Counted from the first letter of the stretch, positions 44,371 to 52,918 are shown. The stretch: DNA of 64,000 nucleotides from Actinoplanes sp. DH11 (GCF_020873875.1 NZ_JAHWGU010000034.1:1-64000); one strand, 5' to 3'. A program made the numbers and translations. The notes: a model not told the origin generated them from the letters alone.

Positions 44371-45402
44371 GTGACGTCCGAGGTGCCGGAGAGTTTCATT
44401 GCTGAGTTCCGTGTCATCGAGCCGCATCTGGACGAGCGGCAGCGCCGGTTGGTGCTGGCGGCGCGAGCGGTGTCACTCGGGCAGGACGGAGCCCGCCGGG
44501 TCGCCCAGGCGGTGGGGGTGCATCCGCGCACCGTCACCAAGGGCATCGCCGAGCTGCACGGCGGCAACGGCCACACCGGCAACCTCCGCCGGCCCGGAGG
44601 CGGGCGCAAGAGCCTCACCGAGACCGATCCGGACGTGCTGCCCGCCCTGCTGGGACTGATGGAGCCGAACGCGGATGACCTGCCACAACTGCAATGGACT
44701 CCGCTGTCGACCCGGGCGATCGCCGCCGAGTTGCAGGACCACGGCCACCGGATCTCCGCGTGGTCGGTGGCGAAGCTGCTGCGGCAGAACGGCTTCCGGC
44801 TCTCCTCCGGCTCCCGCTCGGCGCCGCGCGACGGCCGGCCCGACCGCGACGAGCAACTTCGCCGGGTCAACGACTACGTCGGCCGGTGGCGCGCGGCCCA
44901 TCTTCCGGTGCTGGCCGTCAGCGTCACGCGTGAGCGGCATGACCGGGAGGCCGGCGCACTCGATCCGTCGTTACCGCTGTCGGCCGGGGCCGCCCGGGTC
45001 ATCGACGTGAACGACCCCGGCTCCGACGACGCGACGGTGGCGCTGACGATGAGCGCCATCCGAGTCTGGTGGGATCAGCAGCCGGCGACGCACGGTCAGT
45101 TGTTGTTGGTGCCCGACGCGACCGTCTGGGCCAGCGGCAGCCGGGTGTGGCGCCGGGCGGTGACCGGGCTCGCCGCGGACACCGGCCTGACCATCTCGGT
45201 CTGCTACCTCCCGCCGATCACCATGCGGTGGGTCCGGGTCGCGGAGCTGATCCGCTCCACCGTGATGGTGCAGCGAGCCGGGAGTGCGTGCGACTCCCAC
45301 GAGGTCGAGCTGCGGGTGATGACCGGCACCGGTCCCGTCGCCACCCCGATGGCGCCGCCGGACGGGCCACCGGCCTGGAACTACACGCTCGGGCCGGGGT
45401 GA
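44371..45402 (+). CDS. ISAzo13-type transposase-derived protein, catalytic residues lost
   Basis: This 343-residue protein follows the ISAzo13 transposase plan: a helix-turn-helix (AVSLGQDGARRVAQAVGVHP), the RRPGGGRKSLTETDPDVLPAL segment, STRAIAAELQDHGHRISAWS, PDRDEQLRRVNDYV, and the late LLLVPDATVWASGSR and CYLPPITMRW motifs. The first catalytic Asp of the family (in VDTKK) is Ser184 here (VLAVSVTRER), and the final Glu position reads Ala. No terminal inverted repeats are obvious. The protein is full length and intact, so it may be a domesticated DNA-binding protein rather than an active transposase. The GTG at 44371 avoids overlap with the divergent NRPS start. Confidence 0.75.
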   Translation: MTSEVPESFIAEFRVIEPHLDERQRRLVLAARAVSLGQDGARRVAQAVGVHPRTVTKGIAELHGGNGHTGNLRRPGGGRKSLTETDPDVLPALLGLMEPNADDLPQLQWTPLSTRAIAAELQDHGHRISAWSVAKLLRQNGFRLSSGSRSAPRDGRPDRDEQLRRVNDYVGRWRAAHLPVLAVSVTRERHDREAGALDPSLPLSAGAARVIDVNDPGSDDATVALTMSAIRVWWDQQPATHGQLLLVPDATVWASGSRVWRRAVTGLAADTGLTISVCYLPPITMRWVRVAELIRSTVMVQRAGSACDSHEVELRVMTGTGPVATPMAPPDGPPAWNYTLGPG

Positions 45403-45498
45403 GCGGGGTGAGGCCGGGGTCGGCCGGAAGGGTCGCGGCCTCGGCAGTACCGGGGTCTTCCGCGAGACACCCGGCCGGCCGCGGCGGCCGAGGCATCC

Positions 45499-46155
45499 TC
45501 AGGTCCGGTCGCGTGACGGCGCGACGCTCGCCTGCCTGGCTTGCGCGAGGCGTGCGGCAAGTCCGTCGACGAACATGGTGAGCGCGAACTCGAAGCTGTC
45601 CCGGTCCACGGCGTCGGCGTGTTCGCGCAGCCGGTGCGCGTCGACGAGGGCCGGGTACCGGTTCAGGTAGACCTGCACGTCGTCGACGAAACCGCGGGAG
45701 AACGAACCCATCGCGGCGCCGACGACCAGGTACTTGGTCGAGGCGCCGATCATCGTGGCCTCTCGGGCCGGCCAGCCCGCGCCGACCAGGCCGCCGTGGA
45801 TCGCGTCGGCGCGGCGCAGGGACGCGTCGCGCTGGCCGGGGCCGCGGGCCAGGAACGGCACGATGTTCGGATGCTCGGCCAGCGCCGCCCGGTAGGACCG
45901 GGCCCAGCTGAGCAACCCCTCGCGCCAGCCGGACGCGAACGCGCTGACGTCCACCTTCTCCATGATCTCGCCGGCCACGTCGTCGAGCAGCTGTTCCTTG
46001 GTCGGGTAGTGGAAGTAGAGCGCCGGCGCGCTGACCCCGAGCGCGGTCGCGAGCTTGCGCATGCTCAGCCCGTCCAGCCCGTCCCGGTCGATGATCTCCA
46101 GGGCGGCCGCCCGGATGCCGGCCTGGCTCAGCAGGGGCGTGGTCGGCCGGGGCAT
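45499..46155 (-). CDS. TetR family repressor
   Basis: This 218-residue protein has an N-terminal TetR helix-turn-helix at about 10-60 (AALEIIDRDGLDGLSMRKLA, then ALGVSAPALYFHYPTKEQLL) and a helical ligand-binding domain. It is divergent from an acyl-CoA dehydrogenase operon with an 83-base gap containing a good palindrome, so it likely represses that operon and itself in response to an acyl-CoA or the degraded compound. The ligand is unknown. Confidence 0.93.
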   Translation of the reverse strand: MPRPTTPLLSQAGIRAAALEIIDRDGLDGLSMRKLATALGVSAPALYFHYPTKEQLLDDVAGEIMEKVDVSAFASGWREGLLSWARSYRAALAEHPNIVPFLARGPGQRDASLRRADAIHGGLVGAGWPAREATMIGASTKYLVVGAAMGSFSRGFVDDVQVYLNRYPALVDAHRLREHADAVDRDSFEFALTMFVDGLAARLAQARQASVAPSRDRT

Positions 46156-46173
46156 GTGAGGTCCTTTCGCGGT

Positions 46174-46200
46174 GGTGCCTAACGGTGTTAAGTTAGCACC
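46174..46200. promoter_or_regulatory. Candidate TetR operator
   Basis: GGTGCCTAAC and GTTAGCACC form an inverted repeat (one extra C in the left arm) around GGTGTTAA, in the gap between the divergent TetR and acyl-CoA dehydrogenase genes. The position and size fit a TetR-family operator. Confidence 0.7.
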
Positions 46201-46238
46201 CGTCGAGAAACCTGACAGCGTTAGTTTTAGGAGTTTCT

Positions 46239-47387
46239 GTGGACCTCGGCCTGACCCAGGAGCAGGAACAGTTCCGGGACCTCGCCCGCGAGTGGGTGGA
46301 CCGTGAGGTCGTCCCGCACGTCACCGAGTGGGACCGTGCCGAGCAGGTCGACCTGAAGATCGTCGGCAAGCTCGGGGAGCTGGGCTTTCTCGGCCTCGGG
46401 ATCGCCGAGGAGTTCGGCGGCTCGGGCGGTGACTTCCTCTCCTACATCCTGATGATGGAGGAGCTCGGCCGCGGCGACACCTCGGTACGCGGCATCGTCT
46501 CGGTCTCGCTCGGCCTGGTCGCGAAGAGCATCCAGTCCTACGGCACGCAGGAGCAGAAGCAGCGGTGGCTGCCGCCGCTCTGCACGGGGGAGACCCTGGG
46601 CTGTTTCGGTCTCACCGAGCCCGGCACCGGCTCCGACGCCGGATCGCTTACCACCCGGGCGGTGCGCGACGGCGACGACTGGGTGATCAGTGGCGAGAAG
46701 ATCTTCATCACGAACGGCACGTGGGCGGGCGTGGTGCTGGTGTTCGCGCGTACCGGAGGGCCCGGACCGAAAGGGATCACCGCCTTCCTGGTGCCCGCGG
46801 ACGCGCCGGGCCTGGCCCGGCGCGAGATCAAGGGGAAGCTCGGCCTGCGCGGCCAGGCGACCGCCGAGATCACCTTCGACGGGGTGCGGGTGAGCGACGC
46901 GGACCGGCTCGGCGACCTCGGCAGCGGCTTCAAGATCGCGATGGCGGCGCTGGACAAGGGCCGGATCGCCGTCGCGTCCGGCTCCGTCGGGCTCGCCCGC
47001 GGATGCCTCGAGGCGGCCGTCGCCTACGCGCGGGAGCGCACCCAGTTCGGCAAGCCGATCGCCTCCTACCAGCTGGTCCAGGAGATGCTCGCCGACATGG
47101 CGGTGGAGACCGACGCCGCCCGGCTGCTCGTCTGGCGGGCGGCCGATCTGGTCGACCGGGGCCTGCGGTTCGGCACCGAGGCGTCGATGGCCAAACTGTT
47201 CGCCACCGAGTCCGCGGTCAAGGCCGCCAACCAGGCGATCCAGGTGTTCGGCGGCTACGGCTACGTCGACGAGTTCCCGGTCGGCAAGGCCATGCGCGAC
47301 GCCCGCGTCACCACCCTCTACGAGGGCACCAGCCAGATCCAGAAATTGCTCATCGGCCGTGCGCTGACCGGAATCAGCGCGTTCTGA
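46239..47387 (+). CDS. Acyl-CoA dehydrogenase 1 (MCAD-type catalytic Glu)
   Basis: This 382-residue flavoenzyme has the full acyl-CoA dehydrogenase fold: CFGLTEPGTGSDAGSL in the FAD/substrate strand, ISGEKIFITNG, ARERTQFGKPIASYQ and the C-terminal IQVFGGYGYVDEFP. The catalytic base is probably Glu362 in LYEGTSQIQ, the position used by short- and medium-chain enzymes. It starts at a GTG just after the divergent TetR promoter region and is first of a three-gene operon. The electron acceptor would be ETF; the substrate is not deducible. Confidence 0.93.
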   Translation: MDLGLTQEQEQFRDLAREWVDREVVPHVTEWDRAEQVDLKIVGKLGELGFLGLGIAEEFGGSGGDFLSYILMMEELGRGDTSVRGIVSVSLGLVAKSIQSYGTQEQKQRWLPPLCTGETLGCFGLTEPGTGSDAGSLTTRAVRDGDDWVISGEKIFITNGTWAGVVLVFARTGGPGPKGITAFLVPADAPGLARREIKGKLGLRGQATAEITFDGVRVSDADRLGDLGSGFKIAMAALDKGRIAVASGSVGLARGCLEAAVAYARERTQFGKPIASYQLVQEMLADMAVETDAARLLVWRAADLVDRGLRFGTEASMAKLFATESAVKAANQAIQVFGGYGYVDEFPVGKAMRDARVTTLYEGTSQIQKLLIGRALTGISAF

Positions 47388-47400
47388 CAGGGGGTCACCA

Positions 47401-48147
47401 ATGCGGGTTGCCATCGTCACCGGGGCTGCGCGCGGCATCGGCGCCGCGACCGCGCTGCGTTTCGCCGAGGAGGGCGCGGCCGTCGCCGTACTCGATCTCG
47501 ATCCGGACGCGTGCGGCGAGGTGGTCGAGAAGATCAAGGGGGCCGGCGGCACGGCCGTGGCCTACGGCTGCGACGTCGCCGACGAAGCACAGGTGGACGC
47601 GGTCGTCGACAAGGTCGCGGCCGAGCTGGGCAGCGTCGACGTGCTGGTCAACAACGCCGGCGTGCTGCGGGACAACCTGCTGCACAAGATGTCCTCGTCG
47701 GACTGGGACATCGTGATGAACGTGCACCTGCGCGGCGCCTTTCTGTGCAGCCGGGCGGCGCAGCGGCACATGGTCCCGCAGCGCTCCGGGAAGATCGTCA
47801 ACACGTCGAGCGTGTCGGCGCTGGGCAACCGGGGGCAGGCCAACTACTCCGCGGCGAAGGCCGGGATCCAGGGACTCACGCGTACCCTCGCCATGGAGCT
47901 GGGACCGTTCGGCATCAATGTGAACGCCGTCGCGCCCGGCTTCATCGTCACCGAGATGACCGACGCGACCGCCGCCCGGGTCGGTGTGTCCGCCGCGGAC
48001 ATGCAGGCCAAGGCGGCCGAGATCACGCCGCTGCGCCGGGTCGGGCGGCCGGCGGACATCGCCGGGGTCGTCGCGTTCCTGGCCAGTGACGCGGCGTCCT
48101 TCATCACCGGACAGACCGTCTACGTCGACGGCGGACGCCGTCTCTAG
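47401..48147 (+). CDS. SDR oxidoreductase, FabG-like
   Basis: This 248-residue protein is a classical short-chain dehydrogenase: TGAARGIGAATALRF cofactor motif, NNAGVLRDN, catalytic Ser in VNTSSVSALG and YSAAKAGIQG with the Tyr-Lys pair, and the closing ITGQTVYVDGGRRL. It could reduce a 3-oxoacyl thioester or oxidise a 3-hydroxyacyl-CoA. Located 13 bases after acyl-CoA dehydrogenase 1 and 15 before the second, it most likely serves in acyl-CoA breakdown rather than fatty acid synthesis. Confidence 0.92.
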   Translation: MRVAIVTGAARGIGAATALRFAEEGAAVAVLDLDPDACGEVVEKIKGAGGTAVAYGCDVADEAQVDAVVDKVAAELGSVDVLVNNAGVLRDNLLHKMSSSDWDIVMNVHLRGAFLCSRAAQRHMVPQRSGKIVNTSSVSALGNRGQANYSAAKAGIQGLTRTLAMELGPFGINVNAVAPGFIVTEMTDATAARVGVSAADMQAKAAEITPLRRVGRPADIAGVVAFLASDAASFITGQTVYVDGGRRL

Positions 48148-48162
48148 AGCGATTGGAACGAC

Positions 48163-49320
48163 ATGCGCCGCACCGTCTTCACCGAGGACCACGAGGCTTT
48201 CCGCCAGACCCTGCGGGAGTTCATCGAGGCCGAGGTAGTGCCCTATTACGATCAGTGGTTCGCCGCCGGTGAGGTACCGCGCGACCTCTACAAGAAACTC
48301 GCCGAGCTCGGTCTCTTCGGCATCGAGGTGCCCGAGGAGTACGGCGGCGCCGGCATCGACTCGTTCAAGTTCGCCGCGATCCAGACCGAGGAGACGACCC
48401 GGGCCGGTGTCTCGTTCGGCGCGTCCGGTGCCCACGTGGCGCTCTGCCTGCCGTACCTGCTGCAGCTCGCCACCGACGAGCAGAAGCGCCGCTGGCTGCC
48501 CGACTTCGTCTCCGGCGAGGCGATGTACGCGATCGCGATGACCGAGCCCGGCACCGGCAGCGACCTGGCCGGCATGAGCACCACCGCCAAGCTCTCCGCG
48601 GACGGCAGCCACTACGTGCTGAACGGCGCCAAGACCTTCATCACCGGCGGCGTCCTCGCCGACAAGGTGATCGTCTGCGCCCGGACGTCGCCGCCCAAGC
48701 CCGACGACCGCCGGTTCGGCATCTCGCTGCTGGTGGTCGACACCAAGTCGCCCGGCTACTCGGTGGGCCGCAAGCTGGACAAGCTGGGCCTGAAGACGTC
48801 GGACACCGCCGAGCTGGCGTTCGTCGACGTCAAGGTCCCGGTCGAGGACCTGCTCGGCGAGGAGAACAAGGGCTTCTCCTACCTGGGCAAGAACCTGCCG
48901 AAGGAGCGGCTGTCGATCGCGTACGGCGCCTACGCGCAGGCCGCCGCGGCCGTCCGGTTCGCCAAGCAGTACGTGCAGGAGCGCAAGGTCTTCGGCCAGG
49001 CCGTCGCCTCGTTCCAGAACACCAAGTTCGAGCTGGCCGCCTGCCAGGCCGAGGTGGACGCCGCGCAGGCGGTCGCCGACCGGGCGCTCGAGGCTCTCGA
49101 CGCGGGCGAGCTGACCGCCGCCGAGGCGGCGTCGGCGAAGCTGTTCTGCACCGAGGTGGCGCACCGCGTCATCGACCGCTGCCTGCAGCTGCACGGCGGC
49201 TACGGCTTCATCAACGAGTACCCGATCGCCCGCCTCTACGCCGACAACCGGGTCAACCGGATCTACGGCGGCACCTCCGAGGTGATGAAGATGATCATCG
49301 CGAAGGACATGGGGCTCTAG
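48163..49320 (+). CDS. Acyl-CoA dehydrogenase 2 (LCAD/IVD-type catalytic Glu)
   Basis: This 385-residue acyl-CoA dehydrogenase has AIAMTEPGTGSDLAG, LNGAKTFITGG, QERKVFGQAVASFQ and LQLHGGYGFINEYP. At the C-terminal position where medium-chain enzymes carry Glu it reads IYGGTSEVMK; instead LPKERLSIA gives Glu248, the position used by long-chain and isovaleryl-CoA dehydrogenases. The two dehydrogenases in this operon thus belong to different subtypes and probably take different substrates. A hairpin terminator follows 13 bases after the stop. Confidence 0.92.
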   Translation: MRRTVFTEDHEAFRQTLREFIEAEVVPYYDQWFAAGEVPRDLYKKLAELGLFGIEVPEEYGGAGIDSFKFAAIQTEETTRAGVSFGASGAHVALCLPYLLQLATDEQKRRWLPDFVSGEAMYAIAMTEPGTGSDLAGMSTTAKLSADGSHYVLNGAKTFITGGVLADKVIVCARTSPPKPDDRRFGISLLVVDTKSPGYSVGRKLDKLGLKTSDTAELAFVDVKVPVEDLLGEENKGFSYLGKNLPKERLSIAYGAYAQAAAAVRFAKQYVQERKVFGQAVASFQNTKFELAACQAEVDAAQAVADRALEALDAGELTAAEAASAKLFCTEVAHRVIDRCLQLHGGYGFINEYPIARLYADNRVNRIYGGTSEVMKMIIAKDMGL

Positions 49321-49333
49321 ACGAGGAAGGGGT

Positions 49334-49368
49334 ACGGGCAGGCCCGCACCGCCGGCAAGCCTGCCCGT
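49334..49368 (+). terminator. Hairpin terminator of the acyl-CoA dehydrogenase operon
   Basis: ACGGGCAGGC (49334-49343) pairs with GCCTGCCCGT (49359-49368) over a 15-base loop, followed by a C-run. Confidence 0.82.
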
Positions 49369-49485
49369 CCCCCCATCCTCCCGCGATAGGCCCCGCTTGG
49401 GATGTATCGACAAGCGTAACTTTCTGGCTACCGTCGGGCCGGGCAACCGCCCCCTTCCCCCACGTACGCCAGAAGGGCCTACCGT

Positions 49486-50226
49486 ATGCGTACCCCTGCT
49501 CGGTTCCTCCTCGCTGCCGCCGTGGCCGTCGCCGGCATGTTCGCGCCGGCCGCCGCGGCCGCGGCCGACCCGTCGGAGCCGCCCCCCACCACGATGGTCG
49601 TCGGCGGTCAGCCGGCCACCCAGAACTACTCCTTCATGGTCTATGTCTCCGGCTGCACCGGCTCGCTGATCAAGGCGAACTGGGCGGTCACCGCCAAACA
49701 CTGCCCGACACCCGCATCGGTACGGGTCGGCAGCGTCGACCGCAGCAGCGGCGGCACGGTCGTCGCCGTACGCCGGGCCGTGAACCACCCGCGGATCGAC
49801 GTGAAGCTGCTCGAACTCGCCTCCTCGGTCACCCACGCCCCCGCGCCGATCCCCACGGCGTCGGGCGCGACCGGCACCGCCACCCGGATCATCGGCTGGG
49901 GGCAGACCTGCCCGCAGCGCGGCTGCGGCTCCGCACCGCGCGTCGCCAACGAACTGAACACGTCGATCGTGGCGGACAGCCGCTGCGCCGGCATCGACGC
50001 CGCGTACGAGATCTGCACCAACAACACCAACGGCAACGCCGGCGCCTGCTACGGCGACTCCGGCGGCCCGCAGGTCCGGCAGGTCAGCGGCCGCTGGGCC
50101 CTGATCGGCGTCACCAGCCGGGCCGGCAACAACAGCTCGACGTGTGCGACCGCGCCGTCCATCTACGGCGACCTGTCGTCCATCCGTGCCTGGGTGAACA
50201 CGCAGGTGGGCGGGCTTCCCGCCTGA
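49486..50226 (+). CDS. Secreted trypsin-like serine protease (S1 family)
   Basis: This 246-residue protein has a signal peptide (about 1-27, ending AAAAA), a short propeptide ending at the MVVGGQPA activation region, and a chymotrypsin-fold protease. The triad is His72 in VTAKHC, Asp105 in HPRIDVKLLEL and Ser192 in GDSGGP. Cysteine pairs (C57/C73, C142/C147 and C188/C206-type) suggest disulfides. It is exported and would act as an extracellular protease. It has its own transcription unit between two terminators. Confidence 0.93.
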   Translation: MRTPARFLLAAAVAVAGMFAPAAAAAADPSEPPPTTMVVGGQPATQNYSFMVYVSGCTGSLIKANWAVTAKHCPTPASVRVGSVDRSSGGTVVAVRRAVNHPRIDVKLLELASSVTHAPAPIPTASGATGTATRIIGWGQTCPQRGCGSAPRVANELNTSIVADSRCAGIDAAYEICTNNTNGNAGACYGDSGGPQVRQVSGRWALIGVTSRAGNNSSTCATAPSIYGDLSSIRAWVNTQVGGLPA

Positions 50227-50280
50227 CAGCCGACACCACGGGCAGGCGCATCCGCAACGGGGGACGGCGCCACCCGCGAC

Positions 50281-50312
50281 GGCGGGCCGGTGCGCGCGCG
50301 TGCCGGCCCGCC
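50281..50312 (+). terminator. Hairpin terminator after the protease gene
   Basis: GGCGGGCCGG (50281-50290) is the exact reverse complement of CCGGCCCGCC (50303-50312), with a 12-base GC-rich loop. It lies 55 bases past the protease stop and 22 before the next start. Confidence 0.75.
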
Positions 50313-50333
50313 AGCACGACTACGCTGCCGGTC

Positions 50334-50954
50334 ATGGCTCTCATCCACAAGGCGACGATCACCCCGACGAAGCTCGAGCTGCTCGCCGCCTGGCTGCCCA
50401 CCCGGTCCTGGTTCGACGGGCCCGCCGAGCCCACCCTGACCCGGGTGGCCGCCGGCCGTTTCGACGACCCGGCCGGCGAGGTGGGCGTCGAGGTCCTGCT
50501 GGTCCGCGCGGGGGAGGGGCCGGCGCTGCACGTCCCGCTCACCTACCGGGGCGCCCCGCTGCCGGGTGGCGACGACTTCCTGATCGGGTTCATGGAGCAC
50601 TCCGCGCTCGGCCGGCGCTGGGTCTACGACGCGACCGGCGACCCGGTCTATCTCGCGCAGGTGGTCGACGTGATCCGGTCGGCCGGGCACGAGGCGGCCG
50701 AGGAGTTCGAGGACGGCGAGGTCCGCGACACCGACCTCAAGCTGACCGGCAGCGGCGCCGCGTCCGAGCCCGCCGGGCCGGTCACCGCCCACGCCGACGG
50801 CGACCCGACCGTGGTCACCGCCGGGGCCGTGACGCTCACCGTGCACCGCCTCCCCCTGATCGCCGTCGACCCGTCGGACGACGGGGTGCTCACCGCGTGC
50901 TGGCCCGGCCAGGAGGCCCCGGTCGTCCTGGTGCACCTGCACGCCGGCCGGTGA
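50334..50954 (+). CDS. Maltokinase N-terminal cap-like (CG0192-related) protein
   Basis: This 206-residue protein resembles the small actinobacterial family related to the N-terminal cap of maltokinase: opening MALIHKATITPTKLELLAAWLP, then WFDGPAEPTLTRVAAGRFDDPAGEVGVEVLLVR, a VPLTYRGAPLPGGDDFLIGFMEHS segment and a WVYDATGDPVYLAQ motif. It has no kinase domain. The cellular role is unknown. The ATG at 50334 was chosen; the longer frame runs back over the terminator and into the protease gene. Confidence 0.75.
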   Translation: MALIHKATITPTKLELLAAWLPTRSWFDGPAEPTLTRVAAGRFDDPAGEVGVEVLLVRAGEGPALHVPLTYRGAPLPGGDDFLIGFMEHSALGRRWVYDATGDPVYLAQVVDVIRSAGHEAAEEFEDGEVRDTDLKLTGSGAASEPAGPVTAHADGDPTVVTAGAVTLTVHRLPLIAVDPSDDGVLTACWPGQEAPVVLVHLHAGR

Positions 50955-51019
50955 GCGCGGCCTGACATCCGCGGCGGCGGCCGGCACCGCACGTTGATGT
51001 CTGTCATTACGCTGACGTG

Positions 51020-51688
51020 ATGATCAACGGGTGGGGTCTCGTCATCTTCGATTGCGACGGCGTGCTGGTCGACAGCGAACGGATCGCGGTCCGCGTCAAC
51101 GTGGCCCTCGTCGCGGAGCTGGGCTGGCCTTTGACAGCGGCCGAGGTGATCGATCGTTTCATCTCCAGGTCCCACGCGTCCATCGCCGAGATCATCGCAG
51201 CGCGACTCGGCGATGAGGCGGCGGCGACCTGGACCGAGCGGTTCGAATCCGAACTCCAGCAGGCTGTGGACGCCGAACTGGTCGCGGTGGACGGTGTCGT
51301 GGAGGCGTTGGACCGGATCACCGTTCCGACGTGTGTGGCCTCCAGCGGTACGCATGCGAAGTTGCGGCACACCCTGGGCCGTACCGGTCTGTACCAGCGC
51401 TTCGCCGGCCGGATCTTCAGCGCCACCGAAGTCTCCCGCGGCAAGCCGGCCCCCGACCTGTTCCGGCACGCCGCGGCACGGATGGGCGTACCGCCGCAGG
51501 CATGCGTGGTGGTGGAGGACAGCCGGTACGGGGTGCAGGCGGCTCGGGCCGCGGGCATGCGGTGCCTGGCCTACGCGGGCGGACTCACCGCCGCCGACCG
51601 GCTCGACGGCCCCGGCACGACCGTCTTCGACGACATGCGCGATCTGCCGGCGCTGCTCGACAAGATCCGGGTCCCGGACGCGGGGTGA
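51020..51688 (+). CDS. HAD-superfamily phosphatase/phosphoglucomutase-like hydrolase
   Basis: This 222-residue protein is a subfamily IA HAD hydrolase. Motif I is VIFDCDGVLVDSE (nucleophile and acid Asp), motif II VASSGTHAKL, motif III Lys in SRGKPAPDLF and motif IV VVVEDSRYGVQAA. The cap domain lies between residues 18 and 85. It resembles beta-phosphoglucomutase-like and sugar-phosphatase members; the substrate cannot be assigned. A GTG one codon earlier is also possible. Confidence 0.9.
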   Translation: MINGWGLVIFDCDGVLVDSERIAVRVNVALVAELGWPLTAAEVIDRFISRSHASIAEIIAARLGDEAAATWTERFESELQQAVDAELVAVDGVVEALDRITVPTCVASSGTHAKLRHTLGRTGLYQRFAGRIFSATEVSRGKPAPDLFRHAAARMGVPPQACVVVEDSRYGVQAARAAGMRCLAYAGGLTAADRLDGPGTTVFDDMRDLPALLDKIRVPDAG

Positions 51689-51733
51689 CCGCGCCGCTCG
51701 ATGGCGTGCCCAGCGGGCGCCGCTGCGCCGGGG

Positions 51734-52849
51734 TCAGGCCACGAGCAGCCGGAGGCCGAGCTCGGCCGCGTCGAGGGCGGCGAGTTCGCGGTTGCGTTCG
51801 GCCCACCGCCCGGAGGACAGGTCGTCACGGAGGGTGTGCACCGCCCGCTGCTCGGCCTCCGGTCCGACCCGGGTCCACACCGAGACCGCACGGCGTACCG
51901 CATCGTTCAGGTATGCCTCGGGCCGGCGCCAATAGGCCTCGAGGAAGCCGTCGGCGCAGTCCCACGGGATCAGCACCGGCTCCAGGCGGCCCCCGATCGC
52001 CCGGGCCAGCTCGTCCGCCGAGGGCCGGCCGGCGACGAGGCCGGCGACCTCGGGCAGGTAGTCGCGGGTGAGCCAGAACCGGCGCCGCCAGCCGGTGTCG
52101 CTCGCGTCGTGGGTGAACACCACCACGCGGCGGGCCACCCGGCGCATCTCGCGCAGCCCGGCGACCGGGTCGTGCCAGTGATGGACGGTGCTGAACGCCA
52201 TCGCCGCATCGAAGGACTGGTCCGCGAACGGCAGGCTCTCCGCGCCGGCGGCCACGCACGGCGCCGCGTCCGGACCACGCCAGGCCCGCATGACCGCCGA
52301 CGGTTCCACCGCGGTGACCTCGCGGTCCGCAGGCTCGTAGGAGCCGGTGCCGGCCCCGACGTTGAGCACCGTCCGGGCGTCGCCGAGCGCCTCCCAGACC
52401 CGCGCGGCGATCCGCGGCTCGGTGCGCCGCGTCGCCGGGTACGCCGACCCGATGGTCTCGTACAACTGCGCGCCCACCATTCTCAGCTGCTCCTCCGGTG
52501 TCGTCCTGATGCCCATCGCCCGCGCCCCCAGTTCCTCGTCTATCGCCGTGACCATGGCGGCAGCGCGGTCGCGCTGCTCCAGCAGCAGGCCGCGCAGCCG
52601 GCGCAGACGCGCGACCGCGTCGGTCGCCGGGTCGTCGACCAGATCGGCGATCTCCCGCAACCCGAAGCCCAGCCGCCGGTAGGCGAGCACCTCCCGCAGC
52701 CGCTCCACGTCGGCCGTCGAGTAGGCCCGGTGGCCGGCCGAGGTCCGTGCGGACGGCCGCATGAGCCCGATCTCGTCGTAGTGGTGCAACGTCCGGACAC
52801 TCACGCCGGTCAGCTCGGCCACGCGTCCCACGGTCAGGTGCTCTGCCAT
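51734..52849 (-). CDS. MerR regulator fused to a class I methyltransferase
   Basis: This 371-residue protein begins with a complete MerR winged helix (about 1-72: LTVGRVAELTGVSVRTLHHY, DEIGLMRPSARTSAGHRAYS) and a dimer coiled coil (to about 125). The remainder is a SAM-dependent methyltransferase: TVLNVGAGTGSYEP as motif I, VTAVEPSAVM, and SFDAAMAFSTVHHWHDP as motif IV region. No stop or start signal separates the two parts. The methyltransferase domain may act as the effector-sensing unit or the protein may be bifunctional. The ATG at 52849 is preceded by divergent promoter space shared with the GNAT gene. Confidence 0.87.
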   Translation of the reverse strand: MAEHLTVGRVAELTGVSVRTLHHYDEIGLMRPSARTSAGHRAYSTADVERLREVLAYRRLGFGLREIADLVDDPATDAVARLRRLRGLLLEQRDRAAAMVTAIDEELGARAMGIRTTPEEQLRMVGAQLYETIGSAYPATRRTEPRIAARVWEALGDARTVLNVGAGTGSYEPADREVTAVEPSAVMRAWRGPDAAPCVAAGAESLPFADQSFDAAMAFSTVHHWHDPVAGLREMRRVARRVVVFTHDASDTGWRRRFWLTRDYLPEVAGLVAGRPSADELARAIGGRLEPVLIPWDCADGFLEAYWRRPEAYLNDAVRRAVSVWTRVGPEAEQRAVHTLRDDLSSGRWAERNRELAALDAAELGLRLLVA

Positions 52850-52918
52850 GCGACCGACTATGCGGCCTGACGCCACGTGAGGTGCAAGCGTGGCCGCGAA
52901 GTCGGGCACCATGTGACC

